DNA from: Gillisia hiemivivida
GTDB taxonomy: Bacteria; Bacteroidota; Bacteroidia; Flavobacteriales; Flavobacteriaceae
NCBI RefSeq assembly: GCF_007997295.1
Contig: NZ_VORY01000002.1
Location: 310,001 to 374,000, forward strand
Reading direction: 5' to 3'
DNA length: 64,000 nt
In this document: positions 27,501-36,459 of the stretch, piece by piece
Numbering within the stretch: the first letter of the stretch is position 1
Layout of the letters: each line of letters begins with the position of its first letter
Translations under genes and position numbers: made by a program
The notes under the pieces: generated by a model
What the model was told of the DNA's origin: nothing
The model's input: only the letters and a program-made list of their open reading frames with translations
Databases searched by the model: none

Positions 27501-27850
27501 ACCCCCGCAGATGCCGAAATATCTTCAAATTGAAAATCACCCTTATTTAGATATAGTTTATTGGGTTTCATATTGCCGGTAAAGTAAATATCAGGCAAAC
27601 CATCATTATTTATATCACCAATAGCTACTCCACCCCCATTATAAAAATTACGATACTTGAAAATATTAAAATCGGGGCTATTTTTTACTTCATTTATAAA
27701 ATATACTCCGGTCTCCTCAGATGGCATTAAAGAAAAAAGTGTGTTTTTATTTACCTCTAACTTTTCTTCTTTTTTCTCCTTATTGTTGCAGGAGATAAGT
27801 GCTGAAAAAAGAATTAGGCTGATAATTGACAAATATGATAGGGCTTTCAT
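24494..27850 (-). CDS. FG-GAP/ASPIC-UnbV lipoprotein, second paralogue
   Basis: This protein of 1118 residues is built like its two neighbours. It has a lipobox in LFSALISC, then MPSEETGVYFINEV and NFYNGGGVAIGDINNDGLPD as the first blade. Many DxNxDGxxD calcium loops follow, with an ASPIC/UnbV segment (FGIGSIIRLYQDDEIFMQEQ to RIIWPDNSTQ) near the middle and a second propeller. It begins six bases after the stop of the first paralogue. The three paralogues share layout but differ in most positions, so the duplications are old. Divergent paralogues kept in one operon suggest different ligands or subunits of one surface complex. Confidence 0.9.
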   Translation of the reverse strand: MKALSYLSIISLILFSALISCNNKEKKEEKLEVNKNTLFSLMPSEETGVYFINEVKNSPDFNIFKYRNFYNGGGVAIGDINNDGLPDIYFTGNMKPNKLYLNKGDFQFEDISASAGVEGNKPWSTGVNMVDINNDGLLDIYVSNAGNMEGDNHNNELYINNGDLTFTEKAKEYNLAETGFSTHASFFDYDKDGDLDVYILNNSNIPVSSLGFAEQREVRAQDWEGIPKIFRGVGDMLLRNDDGKFVDVSEEANIYGSLIGFGLGVVVSDFNNDLYPDIYVSNDFYERDYLYINNQDGTFTEDIENWTSHLSLSAMGVDIADINNDGYADIFVTDMLPDTEERVKSVMEFESYNVFKLKQSKDFFQQYIHNTLQLNNGNNTFSEIAHFSGVESTDWSWAGLIFDMDNDGNRDIYVTNGINHDLTDLDFVDFFANEIIQKMALTGKKEAIDSIINKMPITPLPNYAFQNMGKLKFENSAEKWGLGIPSLSNGSAYGDLDNDGDLDLVVNNVNMESFIYKNNTDKLKDRNYLRIQLKGNQKNSFGIGSIIRLYQDDEIFMQEQNPSRGFQSSMDYTMNIGLGKIKKIDSLRIIWPDNSTQLLANIKTNTTLVLNQSEALEKYNPKPIKRQAQLFTELSDKIFETHRENSYTDFDYEGLIYKKMSQEGPSVAVADINGDGNEDIFIGGAKGQPGIIYINKGNGNLEKSAQPALDTDFLFEDTAASFFDFDGDGDQDLMLGSGGNEVGEESNYRARLYINDGKGRFSPYTGVIPSLNQNVAVIAPYDFDQDGDMDVFIGSRSVVLNYGIDPPHLFLENTGDGNFSNATERILYDVKYAGMITDAIWEDIDGDGKKDLITVSDWGAPKIFKNSGRRLSFFKSNLTDYTGWWNTIEAADIDNDGDQDLIIGNKGSNIPYKPSMEQPMKMWINDFDSNGNIEQIVTQHKNGKDYPIHMKREMISQLVFLKKENLKASEYAKKSISELMPKDKLDNVIVKDVAIPETIIAINDGKGNFKIKILPSRIQFSNVNSISVIDVNNDGNLDLVMAGNNYEFKPQFSRQDVSFGDVLLGDGEMNFDWQEYSKSGFSIKGEVKHLRRFKDKNGRQFIIVAINDKKPKIFEINN

Positions 27851-27856
27851 TTTTAT

Positions 27857-30800
27857 TTAATTATTAATTTTCAAAATAGTTGGAGTACTATTATTAAATG
27901 TTACAATAAGATGTAACTCACCATTAATACAGATTTCCTGAATATCCCGGGCAGCCCCTGAAATATCAGGTATTTCCTTTTTATAAGTTTGAAAAAAACC
28001 CTTCTTATCATTGATAAGAACAGTTCCATGACTGGCGTCTAATCTACCCAATTGAGTGCTAATTTCATAGTTATTTCCTACCAAAAAAAGATCGGGAAAG
28101 CCATCACTGTTAAAATCCTGTGTATCTATACCAAAGATTGCCGAAACCTGTGTCTCAAAAGGTAAAACACGCTTTGTAAAAGTATTATCTCCATTATTTT
28201 CAAAATAGCAACTGGCTAATTCAAAAACCTGTTTCACTTCCGCATTCTTCTGATTTTCCCGGGTTAGAATCTCAGAAAAATCGGCATCTGCATAATCTTT
28301 GTAACTAGGAAATTTCTTTTTTAAAAATGGCATTTGGTGGTCAAGTTCATCCTTAGAAGCAAAAGCTGTTTCCTTATCTTCATAAAAATAACTCACTACT
28401 GGATCTATAGATCCGTTTCCATCAAAATCTCCAAGATAAAGCTTTAAAGGTTTTTCTAAGGAAGCATTAAGCCTGGAATTAAGCCCCCAGTTTCCTGCAA
28501 CAATATCTATATCCCCATCGCCATCAAAATCTTCTGCAATCACCGCATTCCACCATCCGTTCGTATCTTCAAGCCCGACATCCAGTTTGCTGAGCTTCCT
28601 CCCATTATTCAGAAATATAGTGACAGGCATCCAATGACCAACCATTATGGCATCCTCAATATTATCTTTATTTATATCGATCCAAATGATATCCTGAATA
28701 TTTCCGACATTCCTGAAGGATTCAGAATATTGACTGGTTACTTCTGTAAAGTTACCATTGCCATCGTTTAAAAATAAATATTGCACAGGAGTTTTACCGT
28801 ATTCCCCCGGGACTATATTTGCACTAAAACAAAGGTCGGGAAAGCCGTCTACATTTAAATCTACCGTGGTTACGCCCGAAGCATTTAGGGTGATTCCCTT
28901 AAATTGTTGATCATCCAAGCAGAATTTTCCGTTTTCATTTAGGTATAATCGCGGTTGTAAAGGTTTTCCTTTAGTAAATTCATTACCCCCCCCAACCACT
29001 ATTAAATCCTGATCCATATCACCATCTACATCCAGAAACAATTGATCGGTATCTTCTGATATAGCATCTTCCTCAAATATTTTTTGCTTAGATTTCTCTA
29101 AACTCCCATCTATATTTTGCAACCACAAATTCAAGATCTGTGTTTTTCCTCCGCCAATTACGAGATCGTCAAGACCATCTTTGTTGATATCGGCTACTGC
29201 GGCACGTGGACTCTGATTAGCATAACCAAAAGGAATTAGAGGTTCACGATTAAATTCCAATGTAGATTGTTCGACATGTTTATAATCTATCAAAGAATCC
29301 CTTCTAGTAAAAATAGAACTGATTTGAGGTTTTTTGAAAATAAGGCTGTCGGCATCGTTTATATTGAGTTCAATACTTCTATTGGTTTTAATTTTGTATT
29401 TGGTTTCAGTTGAAAATCCCGGCCAGATTACCTTTAATGAATCTATTAGAGAATGACTACCGAGACCAAAATGCAATCCCGGAGCCAGAGAAGAAAGGTA
29501 ACCCCTGCTTAAATAATGTTCCTGTTGCTGAATTTTATCTCCGTAATATAAAATGATTTTTGCACCAATACCAAATTTGTTGGAATTATCTCCTTTAAGC
29601 TGAACCTTAAGAAAATTGTTTTTAATAGTTTTCTCTGAATTATTTTTAAAAATCCCGGCATTCTCATCTGTGTTGTTCACTATTAAATCCAGGTCCCCGT
29701 CATTATCAAGATCGGCATATACAACACCGTGACTAAAGCTAGGTTCCGCATTTAGCCATTCATTTTTTCGATTTGCAAAAGTATTGTCTCCCTGGTTCTG
29801 AAATATGTAATTGGATATTTTCTTTTGAGGTAGCTCTTTTATAAGATCATCATAATTTTTAAAATTTCCTTGGCTTAGTTGTTTCTGAATTTTTTCATTT
29901 GAAATATACTTGATAAAATCCATATCGTTGGTAGCGCCTTTTATTCCGTTGGTAATAAAAACATCCTTGTGGCTGTCATTATCAAAATCGGCGATAAGGG
30001 CTCCCCAAGACCAATCTGTTGCCGAAATACCACTAAGAAATGCAGTTTCCGAAAAATTCAGATTTCCTGTATTGATGTGTAGGGTGTTCTGCATGTATTG
30101 TGGTGAAAACCCATTCTTTAAATAGGTCGCATAAGTTTGAAATGGATATTCCAGTCCGGAGGTTTTGTAAGCCTTCAGGTCTTCAGGAAGCATATCTAGA
30201 GATAAGATATCTGCAAGGCCATCATTATTTATATCGGCAATGTCGTTTCCCATGGAAAAATGGGTAGTATGGCCCAACTTTTCCGGTTTATCGGAAATAA
30301 GCTCATGGAAACTTCCATTCTTCTGATTAATATATAAATAATCATTTTCAAAGAAATCATTCCCAACATAGATATCAGGATACAGATCGTTATTAAGATC
30401 TCCAACTGCCACACCCAGTCCATAACCAATCACTCCCTGAAATATTCCTGATTCCGAAGAGACATCAGTAAAAAATCCATTATCGTTTCTAAACAAACGG
30501 TCCCCAGATTTTAGATCATAACTTTGCCTTTTTTCCCCTCTTCCGTAATTTCTGTTAGGATATACGGAATGATTTAATAAGAACATATCAAGATCCCCAT
30601 CCAGATCATAATCCAGGAAAACAGACTGAGTAGAAAAACCTGAAAAATCAAGTCCATATTTTGCAGCCTGTTCGTCAAAAACGGGAATCCCATCTTCATT
30701 AGGTCCCTGATTAACATAGAGCAAATTATGCCCAGTCAGATTAAGAAAACCACTTACTTTACAAATATAAAGGTCCAGTAAACCATCTCCGTTAATATCT

Positions 30801-31156
30801 ATATTACTAACTCCTGTAGTCCATCCTTTGGAGTTATCAATTTTAGAGTCCGAAGTAATATCTTCAAATTTAAAATTACCGGTATTTAAAAAAAGTTTAT
30901 CCTCTTGCTCATTAGATGTGAAATACAAATCTATTAGGCCATCCTGGTTATAATCCCCGGCAGCCACGCCACCGCCATTATAATAATACAGATAATTAAA
31001 TATATTTAATTCTGAATTTGAATCAAGTTCATTAGAGAAGTACAGATTTGAATGCGAAGCATTTATCCTTTCAAAAAGATACTCTTCTTTTTTACAAGCC
31101 TGAAAAAACAGGATGGCAAAGAAAGAAATCAAGAATATTTTTTTATTTTTTACCAT
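27857..31156 (-). CDS. FG-GAP/ASPIC-UnbV lipoprotein, first paralogue
   Basis: The frame is open further upstream, but the ATG at 31156 starts a clear lipoprotein signal (IFLISFFAILFFQAC). The upstream extension would run through a repeat and a terminator-like hairpin, so it is not used. The protein of about 1100 residues has the YYYNGGGVAAGDYNQDGLID opening blade, many calcium loops, an ASPIC/UnbV segment (FGIGAKIILYYGDKIQQQEH to VIWPG) and a second propeller. It is the first gene after susD, the place usually held by SGBP lipoproteins in Bacteroidota polysaccharide utilisation loci. That supports, but does not prove, a role in ligand capture. Confidence 0.9.
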   Translation of the reverse strand: MVKNKKIFLISFFAILFFQACKKEEYLFERINASHSNLYFSNELDSNSELNIFNYLYYYNGGGVAAGDYNQDGLIDLYFTSNEQEDKLFLNTGNFKFEDITSDSKIDNSKGWTTGVSNIDINGDGLLDLYICKVSGFLNLTGHNLLYVNQGPNEDGIPVFDEQAAKYGLDFSGFSTQSVFLDYDLDGDLDMFLLNHSVYPNRNYGRGEKRQSYDLKSGDRLFRNDNGFFTDVSSESGIFQGVIGYGLGVAVGDLNNDLYPDIYVGNDFFENDYLYINQKNGSFHELISDKPEKLGHTTHFSMGNDIADINNDGLADILSLDMLPEDLKAYKTSGLEYPFQTYATYLKNGFSPQYMQNTLHINTGNLNFSETAFLSGISATDWSWGALIADFDNDSHKDVFITNGIKGATNDMDFIKYISNEKIQKQLSQGNFKNYDDLIKELPQKKISNYIFQNQGDNTFANRKNEWLNAEPSFSHGVVYADLDNDGDLDLIVNNTDENAGIFKNNSEKTIKNNFLKVQLKGDNSNKFGIGAKIILYYGDKIQQQEHYLSRGYLSSLAPGLHFGLGSHSLIDSLKVIWPGFSTETKYKIKTNRSIELNINDADSLIFKKPQISSIFTRRDSLIDYKHVEQSTLEFNREPLIPFGYANQSPRAAVADINKDGLDDLVIGGGKTQILNLWLQNIDGSLEKSKQKIFEEDAISEDTDQLFLDVDGDMDQDLIVVGGGNEFTKGKPLQPRLYLNENGKFCLDDQQFKGITLNASGVTTVDLNVDGFPDLCFSANIVPGEYGKTPVQYLFLNDGNGNFTEVTSQYSESFRNVGNIQDIIWIDINKDNIEDAIMVGHWMPVTIFLNNGRKLSKLDVGLEDTNGWWNAVIAEDFDGDGDIDIVAGNWGLNSRLNASLEKPLKLYLGDFDGNGSIDPVVSYFYEDKETAFASKDELDHQMPFLKKKFPSYKDYADADFSEILTRENQKNAEVKQVFELASCYFENNGDNTFTKRVLPFETQVSAIFGIDTQDFNSDGFPDLFLVGNNYEISTQLGRLDASHGTVLINDKKGFFQTYKKEIPDISGAARDIQEICINGELHLIVTFNNSTPTILKINN

Positions 31157-31224
31157 GAATTCTTTAACTGTATTTTGAGGCAAGCTATAATAAAATATCA
31201 ATTTTAAATTAAAATATTTTCGAA

Positions 31225-31260
31225 AAAAAATAAGAGGGCGAATTCGCCCTCTTATTTTTT
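31225..31260. terminator. Perfect 36-bp palindrome, terminator or attenuator
   Basis: AAGAGGGCGAATTCGCCCTCTT is flanked by A runs on the left and T runs on the right, giving a perfect palindrome that works on either strand. It lies between susD and the first FG-GAP gene, inside the operon. It may reduce transcription downstream of susCD. Confidence 0.7.
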
Positions 31261-31392
31261 GAATCAAGAACCTCGGGGCAAGCCCACGAGGTATGAATTG
31301 GAAAATCCTTTTAAAGGTTCGAGGCAAGCCCGCCTGAATGAAATTCTTTTCGGGCAGGCCTCGGGGAATTAAACCCTCAATGAGGGATTAAA
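31261..31392 (+). repeat. CCTCGGGG repeat, long copy
   Basis: It begins GAATCAAGAACCTCGGGG, has the stem CCTCG/CGAGG (31271-31291) and ends with the stem CCCTC/GAGGG (31374-31386) and ATTAAA. Compared with the copy at 41682 it carries an extra 30 or so bases (about 31329-31358) that form their own GCCCGCCTGAA/TTTCGGGCAGGC imperfect hairpin. It fills the space just after the susD stop. Confidence 0.8.
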
Positions 31393-31400
31393 ACTTTAAA

Positions 31401-33059
31401 TTAATATCCAGGGTTCTGAGTAAGATTAGGATTCAATATCAATTGGTTTGCAGGTATTGGAAATAAGGTTCTTGTTTGATCACCTACAGCAGCAGGAGAT
31501 TTTAAAGACCAATCCCTAGTAAATTCACCAAATCGAATCATATCATTTCTTCTCCAGAATTCCATATATAATTCCCTTCCTCTTTCTTCAAGAAGATCAC
31601 TTTCTGTCACACTAGCAAGAGGCTCAGCTTTTCTAAGAACCCTTAACTCGTTAACCATTGCTGAAGGATCTCCACCAGATCTCATCATTGCTTCAGCTTT
31701 CATCAAATGGGCATCAGAATATCTGAAGAAAATTTCATGTTCTGTAAATGCTCCAAAGCGAGGATTATATTTTATGGTACGAATACCAGTAGTCTCACTG
31801 TTATTAATAAGGCTAACATTCCCTGACCCATCAGTAAATTGTCTTTTAAAAGTTAAAGGATTTCCACCTCTATCTTCTAACGGGGTCCCATCATAGTCAT
31901 ACTGTTGATTAATAAGAAAACCGAAACCAACACTTGAACCGTCTGCGAATCCATCGTCATTTTCATCAATTGAACCATCAAATGATCCAGCCGGTAATCC
32001 AGACGGAGGAACGTATCCTCTACGTTCTTCCTGCCCGTCAAGAGGCTCTCCCTCTGCGGTTCCCCTATTAGAATTGGGATCTCCTTCAAACATATCATAA
32101 AATTCGGAAAGGGTAGAAAATCCATTCCATCCACCACCTGCTTGATCTGGTGCCATATTGTAATGAAGTCCATTCCAAATTCTATTCCCTACAGCAGTAG
32201 GTATAAACCATATGGTTTCCCTGTCCAAAGTGTTCCTGAAGATATCGAAATAGCCTTCTTCAAGAGCATAACCTTCTGAAGTAATTTGATCTACTAGGCT
32301 AATAACTTCTGTCATATCTGCTCCACTTGGTTCACCCCCAACATAAATATGCTTATTTAGAAGAACCTTAGCTAGTAAATATCTACCAGCCGCTTTACTC
32401 GCTCTTGTGTTAGGAGAAGCACTTGTTCCTACTCCAGCTCCCGGTCCTGTTGTTGGTAAATTTGAGATAGCCAAATTAAGATCAGATACTATTTGATCCA
32501 CTGCTTCCTGTCCGCTTATTACGATAGGGTCTTCAAATATTGGAGCATCAGGATCACGTACGGGCACCTGACCAAAATTATCCAGGATAACCCACATTCC
32601 AAGTGCTCTTAGAAAATAAGCATCCGCTTCTTGTTGTGGTGTACTATTCGTTAGTTCAGAAAGTACCTGAGCTCCTTGAAAATGCAATGTATTCCATTGA
32701 TTCCAAACATTCAAAAGAAAGGCATGGTTGGATGTCCAATCATGTTGATGTAATTGTCTCCATATCCCATTGTCTCCCCAGTCAGAACCCCTAGTAGGCA
32801 CCAAAGATTCATCTGTTGTTACTTCGCTCAGAGCATAAAGGTTTGCCTGATCCCCTATATACCCATTTAGGCTATTATAAGAATTATCCAAAAAAGAATC
32901 TGGATCGCTAATACCTTGAAAACCTGCTTCGCTAGAATCTACTATAATAGAGTCAGTACCCTCTATCTCTAAATCTGTACAAGACATGAAAATAGTCGCT
33001 AAAATAAGCGAACCCGACACTAACCTGGCTGAAGTTTTAAAAATTGTTTTATTTTTCAT
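31401..33059 (-). CDS. susD: SusD/RagB-family outer-membrane lipoprotein
   Basis: This protein of 552 residues has a lipoprotein signal (LATIFMSC) and the SusD pattern: N-terminal TPR-like helices with FLDNSYNSLNGYIGD and YFLRALGMWVILDNFGQVPVR. The C-terminal RYSDAHLMKAEAMMRSGGD region and the ending FPIPANQLILNPNLTQNPGY are also typical. SusD proteins sit as a lid on the SusC channel and bind the incoming sugar. It starts 15 bases after the susC stop. The ligand cannot be predicted from the sequence alone. The gene neighbourhood points to a glucoside or related small glycoside rather than a long polysaccharide. Confidence 0.95.
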   Translation of the reverse strand: MKNKTIFKTSARLVSGSLILATIFMSCTDLEIEGTDSIIVDSSEAGFQGISDPDSFLDNSYNSLNGYIGDQANLYALSEVTTDESLVPTRGSDWGDNGIWRQLHQHDWTSNHAFLLNVWNQWNTLHFQGAQVLSELTNSTPQQEADAYFLRALGMWVILDNFGQVPVRDPDAPIFEDPIVISGQEAVDQIVSDLNLAISNLPTTGPGAGVGTSASPNTRASKAAGRYLLAKVLLNKHIYVGGEPSGADMTEVISLVDQITSEGYALEEGYFDIFRNTLDRETIWFIPTAVGNRIWNGLHYNMAPDQAGGGWNGFSTLSEFYDMFEGDPNSNRGTAEGEPLDGQEERRGYVPPSGLPAGSFDGSIDENDDGFADGSSVGFGFLINQQYDYDGTPLEDRGGNPLTFKRQFTDGSGNVSLINNSETTGIRTIKYNPRFGAFTEHEIFFRYSDAHLMKAEAMMRSGGDPSAMVNELRVLRKAEPLASVTESDLLEERGRELYMEFWRRNDMIRFGEFTRDWSLKSPAAVGDQTRTLFPIPANQLILNPNLTQNPGY

Positions 33060-33074
33060 TATCCTTTTTTTTTA

Positions 33075-36000
33075 TTAAAATGATGCATTCAGACCAAAAG
33101 ATATAGTACGCGGTCTTGGGTAAGCAGCATAGTCTATTCCTACGGTTGGGATTCCTGAATCATTTAAGTTTCCAGTATTAGTAGAAACTTCAGGATCCAG
33201 TCCACTATAATCGGTAATCAAGAACAAGTTTTGTCCTGTTACGCTTACTCTCACAGAATTCACTTTACTGCTTTCATTCAATGGCACATTGTAACCCAAT
33301 GAAGCTGACGAAAGTCTCACAAAATCACCTTTTTCCAGAAATCGTGTCGAAACAGCTACCGTGGAAGCCGGATTCTCGTTACTTGCTGCTGCCTCCTGTA
33401 TGGTGTTTTTACCAATCAACAATGCACTTTTTGTAAAAAATGCATTCTCAGTAGCATTATATACGTAAAAATCGAATTGTCCACTAAAATAAGTAGAGAG
33501 ATCAAAATTCTTGTATCTCGCATTTAAAGATAAACCAGCATTCCAATCTGCCTGTGCATCTTTACCCACAAAAAATTTGTCAGCATCAGGATCACCTATT
33601 CCGTTTCCATCCACATCAAGGTATGTAGGATTCCCATCTTGATCAAATCCAGTAAACTCTGCCATAAAATATGAAAACAAAGGTTGTCCTGCCTCTAATT
33701 GCTGAGCAAAAGCGTTGGTTAGCCCATTACCTCTAATTGCACCGGTTGGAATTGTGAATTTAGTATCCCGCACTTCATTAAAGTTATAGGCTACATTAAA
33801 ATTAGCAGAAAAACCAAAGTCATTTGTATTTGCAAAATCGTAGTCCAATGAAAGTTCTACACCTTCGTTTATCACTTTACCATCCGAAAGATTACTAAAA
33901 ACAATAGAACCACTACTTGGGGCAGCAGATGGTCTTGGAAGTAATAAGTCATTTGTCTCTTTACGATAAACGTTTACCGTTCCATTAAATCTGTCATTGT
34001 TTACTCCAAAATCTACCCCTATGTTATAATCTGTAGTTTCTTCCCATTTAAGGTCTGGATTTGGGTCTCCATCAATAAAGGTTCCTGGTGCTGGTAGTAC
34101 ATTAAGATCGTTACTTATTCCTCTACCTCCAGCACGTTCTCGTTGAACAAATCGTCCATAACCTAAGCCTTCTTGGCTACCTACAATACCGGCACCTAAA
34201 CGAAGTTTTAAGGTAGAGAATGTATCCCCCATAAAATCTTCTTTATGAATCTGCCATGCAACTGCTCCTGAAGGAAAATAACCATATCTATTATTTTCAC
34301 CGAATGTTGAAGAACCATCTGCTCTAAAAGTACCAGTAAATAAATATTTCTCAGCAAGAGTATAATTCGCTCTCATAAAATATGACTGTAATTCATCAAA
34401 ATTATCAAAATTATTGTCCACCACATAAGCAGGAATAGGCCTATCAAAATCTCCCGGAAGTTCTCCGCTTGTAAATGATGGTAAAAGATTATTTAGGTAA
34501 GTTCCGTCATTTCCATATCCAAATACAGTGTATGGGCCGTCAATAGCTCCTGAAACACTATTAAAGGCATCTCTTAACTGAGTTGCCATTAGTCTAAGAT
34601 CCGTGGTATTAAAACCTGCTCCTTGAGATCCGAAACCATTCCTGTCAAATTTCTGATAAGAATATCCTCCAACCACATCTAGAACAGAGTTGTCAAATAC
34701 TTTTTTATAATTTAGGGTAGCTTCAAGAAGTGAATTTTCCTGGTTGAAAGTATCATATCTACCTCTACCGATACCGGAAACCCCATTAAGACCGATTACG
34801 TCTGAACCAAACACGGAAGTAGTTTCCGTTTCCGCCTTTTCGATACCTAGGGTCACTTTAGCACTTAGCTCACTGGTAAAAGCATATTCTGCTGAAGCAT
34901 TTCCTAAAAATCTTTCAACTTCAGAAAGACCCTGAAAACTATTTAATATACTTACCGGATTCAAAACATTACCTCCCGGATTGAATGTTGGGTCTATAGG
35001 TGCTGTTGGATTTTGTGTAATAGAAGCACCAATCAAATCACCGGTAGATCCCGCCTCTCCATTAATAGGAGCACTTTCCTGATCAACTTTAGAAATAGAA
35101 GCCTGAATGCTCAAGGTTAATTTATCATTAAATAAACGCTGGGTGGCATTCACCCTAGCTGTTAGCCTTTCCAAAGAACTGCTTTTAACTACACCTTCCT
35201 GATCGTTGTAAGCAATAGAAGCACGAAGATTTCCTCCATTATAACTCTTTGAGTAACTAAGGTCAATGTTTTCTGAATAAGATGTACGAGTATAAAATTC
35301 CTGAAAATCAGAATCAAAACCAAAGTCTAAAGCATCAGGATCATTTCCTACGGAAGCGATAGCATCTAAATATTGTGCGCTGTTCAAAAGGTCATATTCA
35401 CTCGCCGGGGTTCCAACACCCAGACTAAAATTGAACTCAAATCTACCCTCAGAAGCACCTCTACCCCCTTTAGTTTGTATAATTACTACTCCGTTAGCGC
35501 CACGAGAACCATAGATCGCCGTTGCTGAAGCATCTTTTAGAATGGAAATACTCTCAATATCGTTAGGATTAAGGAAGCTCAATGGGTTTTGCCCACCAGC
35601 AGTACCTATACCACCAACGCTAGATGAAGGAGCTGAGCCAGAAGAAAGTGGCACCCCATCAACTACGAACAAAGGGTTGTTACCAGAACGAATAGAGTTG
35701 GACCCTCTAATACGCACATTAATACCCGCACCAGGTGCTCCAGAAGTTTCTGAAATCTGTACCCCGGCAGTTTTACCCTGGATTAATTGTTCGGGTGATG
35801 CAATCACCCCTTTATTAAATTCTTCTGAAGTTACAGATGCCACAGACCCTGTTGCATCTTTAATGGTTGTTGTACCATATCCAATAAGCACCACTTCCTC
35901 CAATTCAGCGGCATCAGCCGCTAAATTCACATTAATTGTAGAACGTCCATTAACACCAATCTCTTGGGTTTCGTAGCCTATAAAACTAAATACCAGAATT

Positions 36001-36206
36001 CCACCGTCCGGCACGTTATTAATAGTATAATTTCCATCAAAGTCGGTAGTGGTCCCTGTTGATGTTCCTTTAATAGCAACAGTAGCGCCGGGCATGGGTC
36101 CGCTTTCATCCGTAACAGTTCCGGAAACAGTTTGTTGAGCGTTCACCATGCTGAAACACAGAAAAGCAACAGCAAACAAAAAGCTCCTGAAAGTAATTTT
36201 TTTCAT
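33075..36206 (-). CDS. susC: SusC/RagA-type TonB-dependent transporter
   Basis: The protein of 1043 residues has a signal peptide ending at MVNAQ and an N-terminal carboxypeptidase-regulatory-like domain (VSGTVTDESGPMPGATVAIKG). A TonB-box/plug entry (EEVVLIGYGTT), plug domain signatures (GSNSIRSGNNPLFVVDGVPL, SATAIYGSRGANGVVIIQTK) and a large barrel ending in aromatic residues (GLNASF) follow. It imports a sugar across the outer membrane using the TonB system. It is first in the susCD operon and has a candidate promoter and a 16-bp palindrome upstream. There is no extra N-terminal anti-sigma-binding domain, so control by an ECF/anti-sigma pair is unlikely. Confidence 0.97.
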   Translation of the reverse strand: MKKITFRSFLFAVAFLCFSMVNAQQTVSGTVTDESGPMPGATVAIKGTSTGTTTDFDGNYTINNVPDGGILVFSFIGYETQEIGVNGRSTINVNLAADAAELEEVVLIGYGTTTIKDATGSVASVTSEEFNKGVIASPEQLIQGKTAGVQISETSGAPGAGINVRIRGSNSIRSGNNPLFVVDGVPLSSGSAPSSSVGGIGTAGGQNPLSFLNPNDIESISILKDASATAIYGSRGANGVVIIQTKGGRGASEGRFEFNFSLGVGTPASEYDLLNSAQYLDAIASVGNDPDALDFGFDSDFQEFYTRTSYSENIDLSYSKSYNGGNLRASIAYNDQEGVVKSSSLERLTARVNATQRLFNDKLTLSIQASISKVDQESAPINGEAGSTGDLIGASITQNPTAPIDPTFNPGGNVLNPVSILNSFQGLSEVERFLGNASAEYAFTSELSAKVTLGIEKAETETTSVFGSDVIGLNGVSGIGRGRYDTFNQENSLLEATLNYKKVFDNSVLDVVGGYSYQKFDRNGFGSQGAGFNTTDLRLMATQLRDAFNSVSGAIDGPYTVFGYGNDGTYLNNLLPSFTSGELPGDFDRPIPAYVVDNNFDNFDELQSYFMRANYTLAEKYLFTGTFRADGSSTFGENNRYGYFPSGAVAWQIHKEDFMGDTFSTLKLRLGAGIVGSQEGLGYGRFVQRERAGGRGISNDLNVLPAPGTFIDGDPNPDLKWEETTDYNIGVDFGVNNDRFNGTVNVYRKETNDLLLPRPSAAPSSGSIVFSNLSDGKVINEGVELSLDYDFANTNDFGFSANFNVAYNFNEVRDTKFTIPTGAIRGNGLTNAFAQQLEAGQPLFSYFMAEFTGFDQDGNPTYLDVDGNGIGDPDADKFFVGKDAQADWNAGLSLNARYKNFDLSTYFSGQFDFYVYNATENAFFTKSALLIGKNTIQEAAASNENPASTVAVSTRFLEKGDFVRLSSASLGYNVPLNESSKVNSVRVSVTGQNLFLITDYSGLDPEVSTNTGNLNDSGIPTVGIDYAAYPRPRTISFGLNASF

Positions 36207-36255
36207 AAGAATTGGTTTTTAGTTGAAATTGTCTTAATCAAATATTAAGAAGTTA

Positions 36256-36290
36256 TAAACTTAGGTAAAATATTGTTAATATAACAACAA
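36256..36290 (-). promoter_or_regulatory. Candidate susC promoter
   Basis: On the minus strand a TTG (36285-36287) is followed after 21 bases by TAAGTTTA (36256-36263). This is close to the Bacteroidota -33 TTG / -7 TAnnTTTG pattern, with the last G replaced by A. The -7 box is about 50 bases before the susC ATG. Confidence 0.4.
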
Positions 36291-36306
36291 GGACCGAGTT
36301 CAATCT

Positions 36307-36322
36307 ACGAAAACGTTTTCGT
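36307..36322. promoter_or_regulatory. CG-centred palindrome, LacI-family-type operator
   Basis: ACGAAAACGTTTTCGT is a perfect 16-bp palindrome with the central CG typical of LacI-family operators. It lies about 17 bases upstream of the candidate -33 element of susC, and a second partial half-site (AAAAACGAAAA) follows at 36325-36335. An upstream position would suit activation or looping. No LacI-family gene is in the window. Confidence 0.55.
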
Positions 36323-36459
36323 TTAAAAACGAAAAAAGTCGCCTTTAACTAACCTCAATATTATGTCTTAATCTAATTTAATAGAATTAACTATATAATC
36401 TCAAAATGTTTATAACTATTTAAACAACATTTGAGAAATAATAAATATCTAGCTTAAAT

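Noticed and set aside
27857-31327. N-terminal extension of 57 residues of the first FG-GAP protein
   Set aside because: It runs through the CCTCGGGG repeat and the palindrome, and the internal ATG at 31156 begins a perfect lipoprotein signal.
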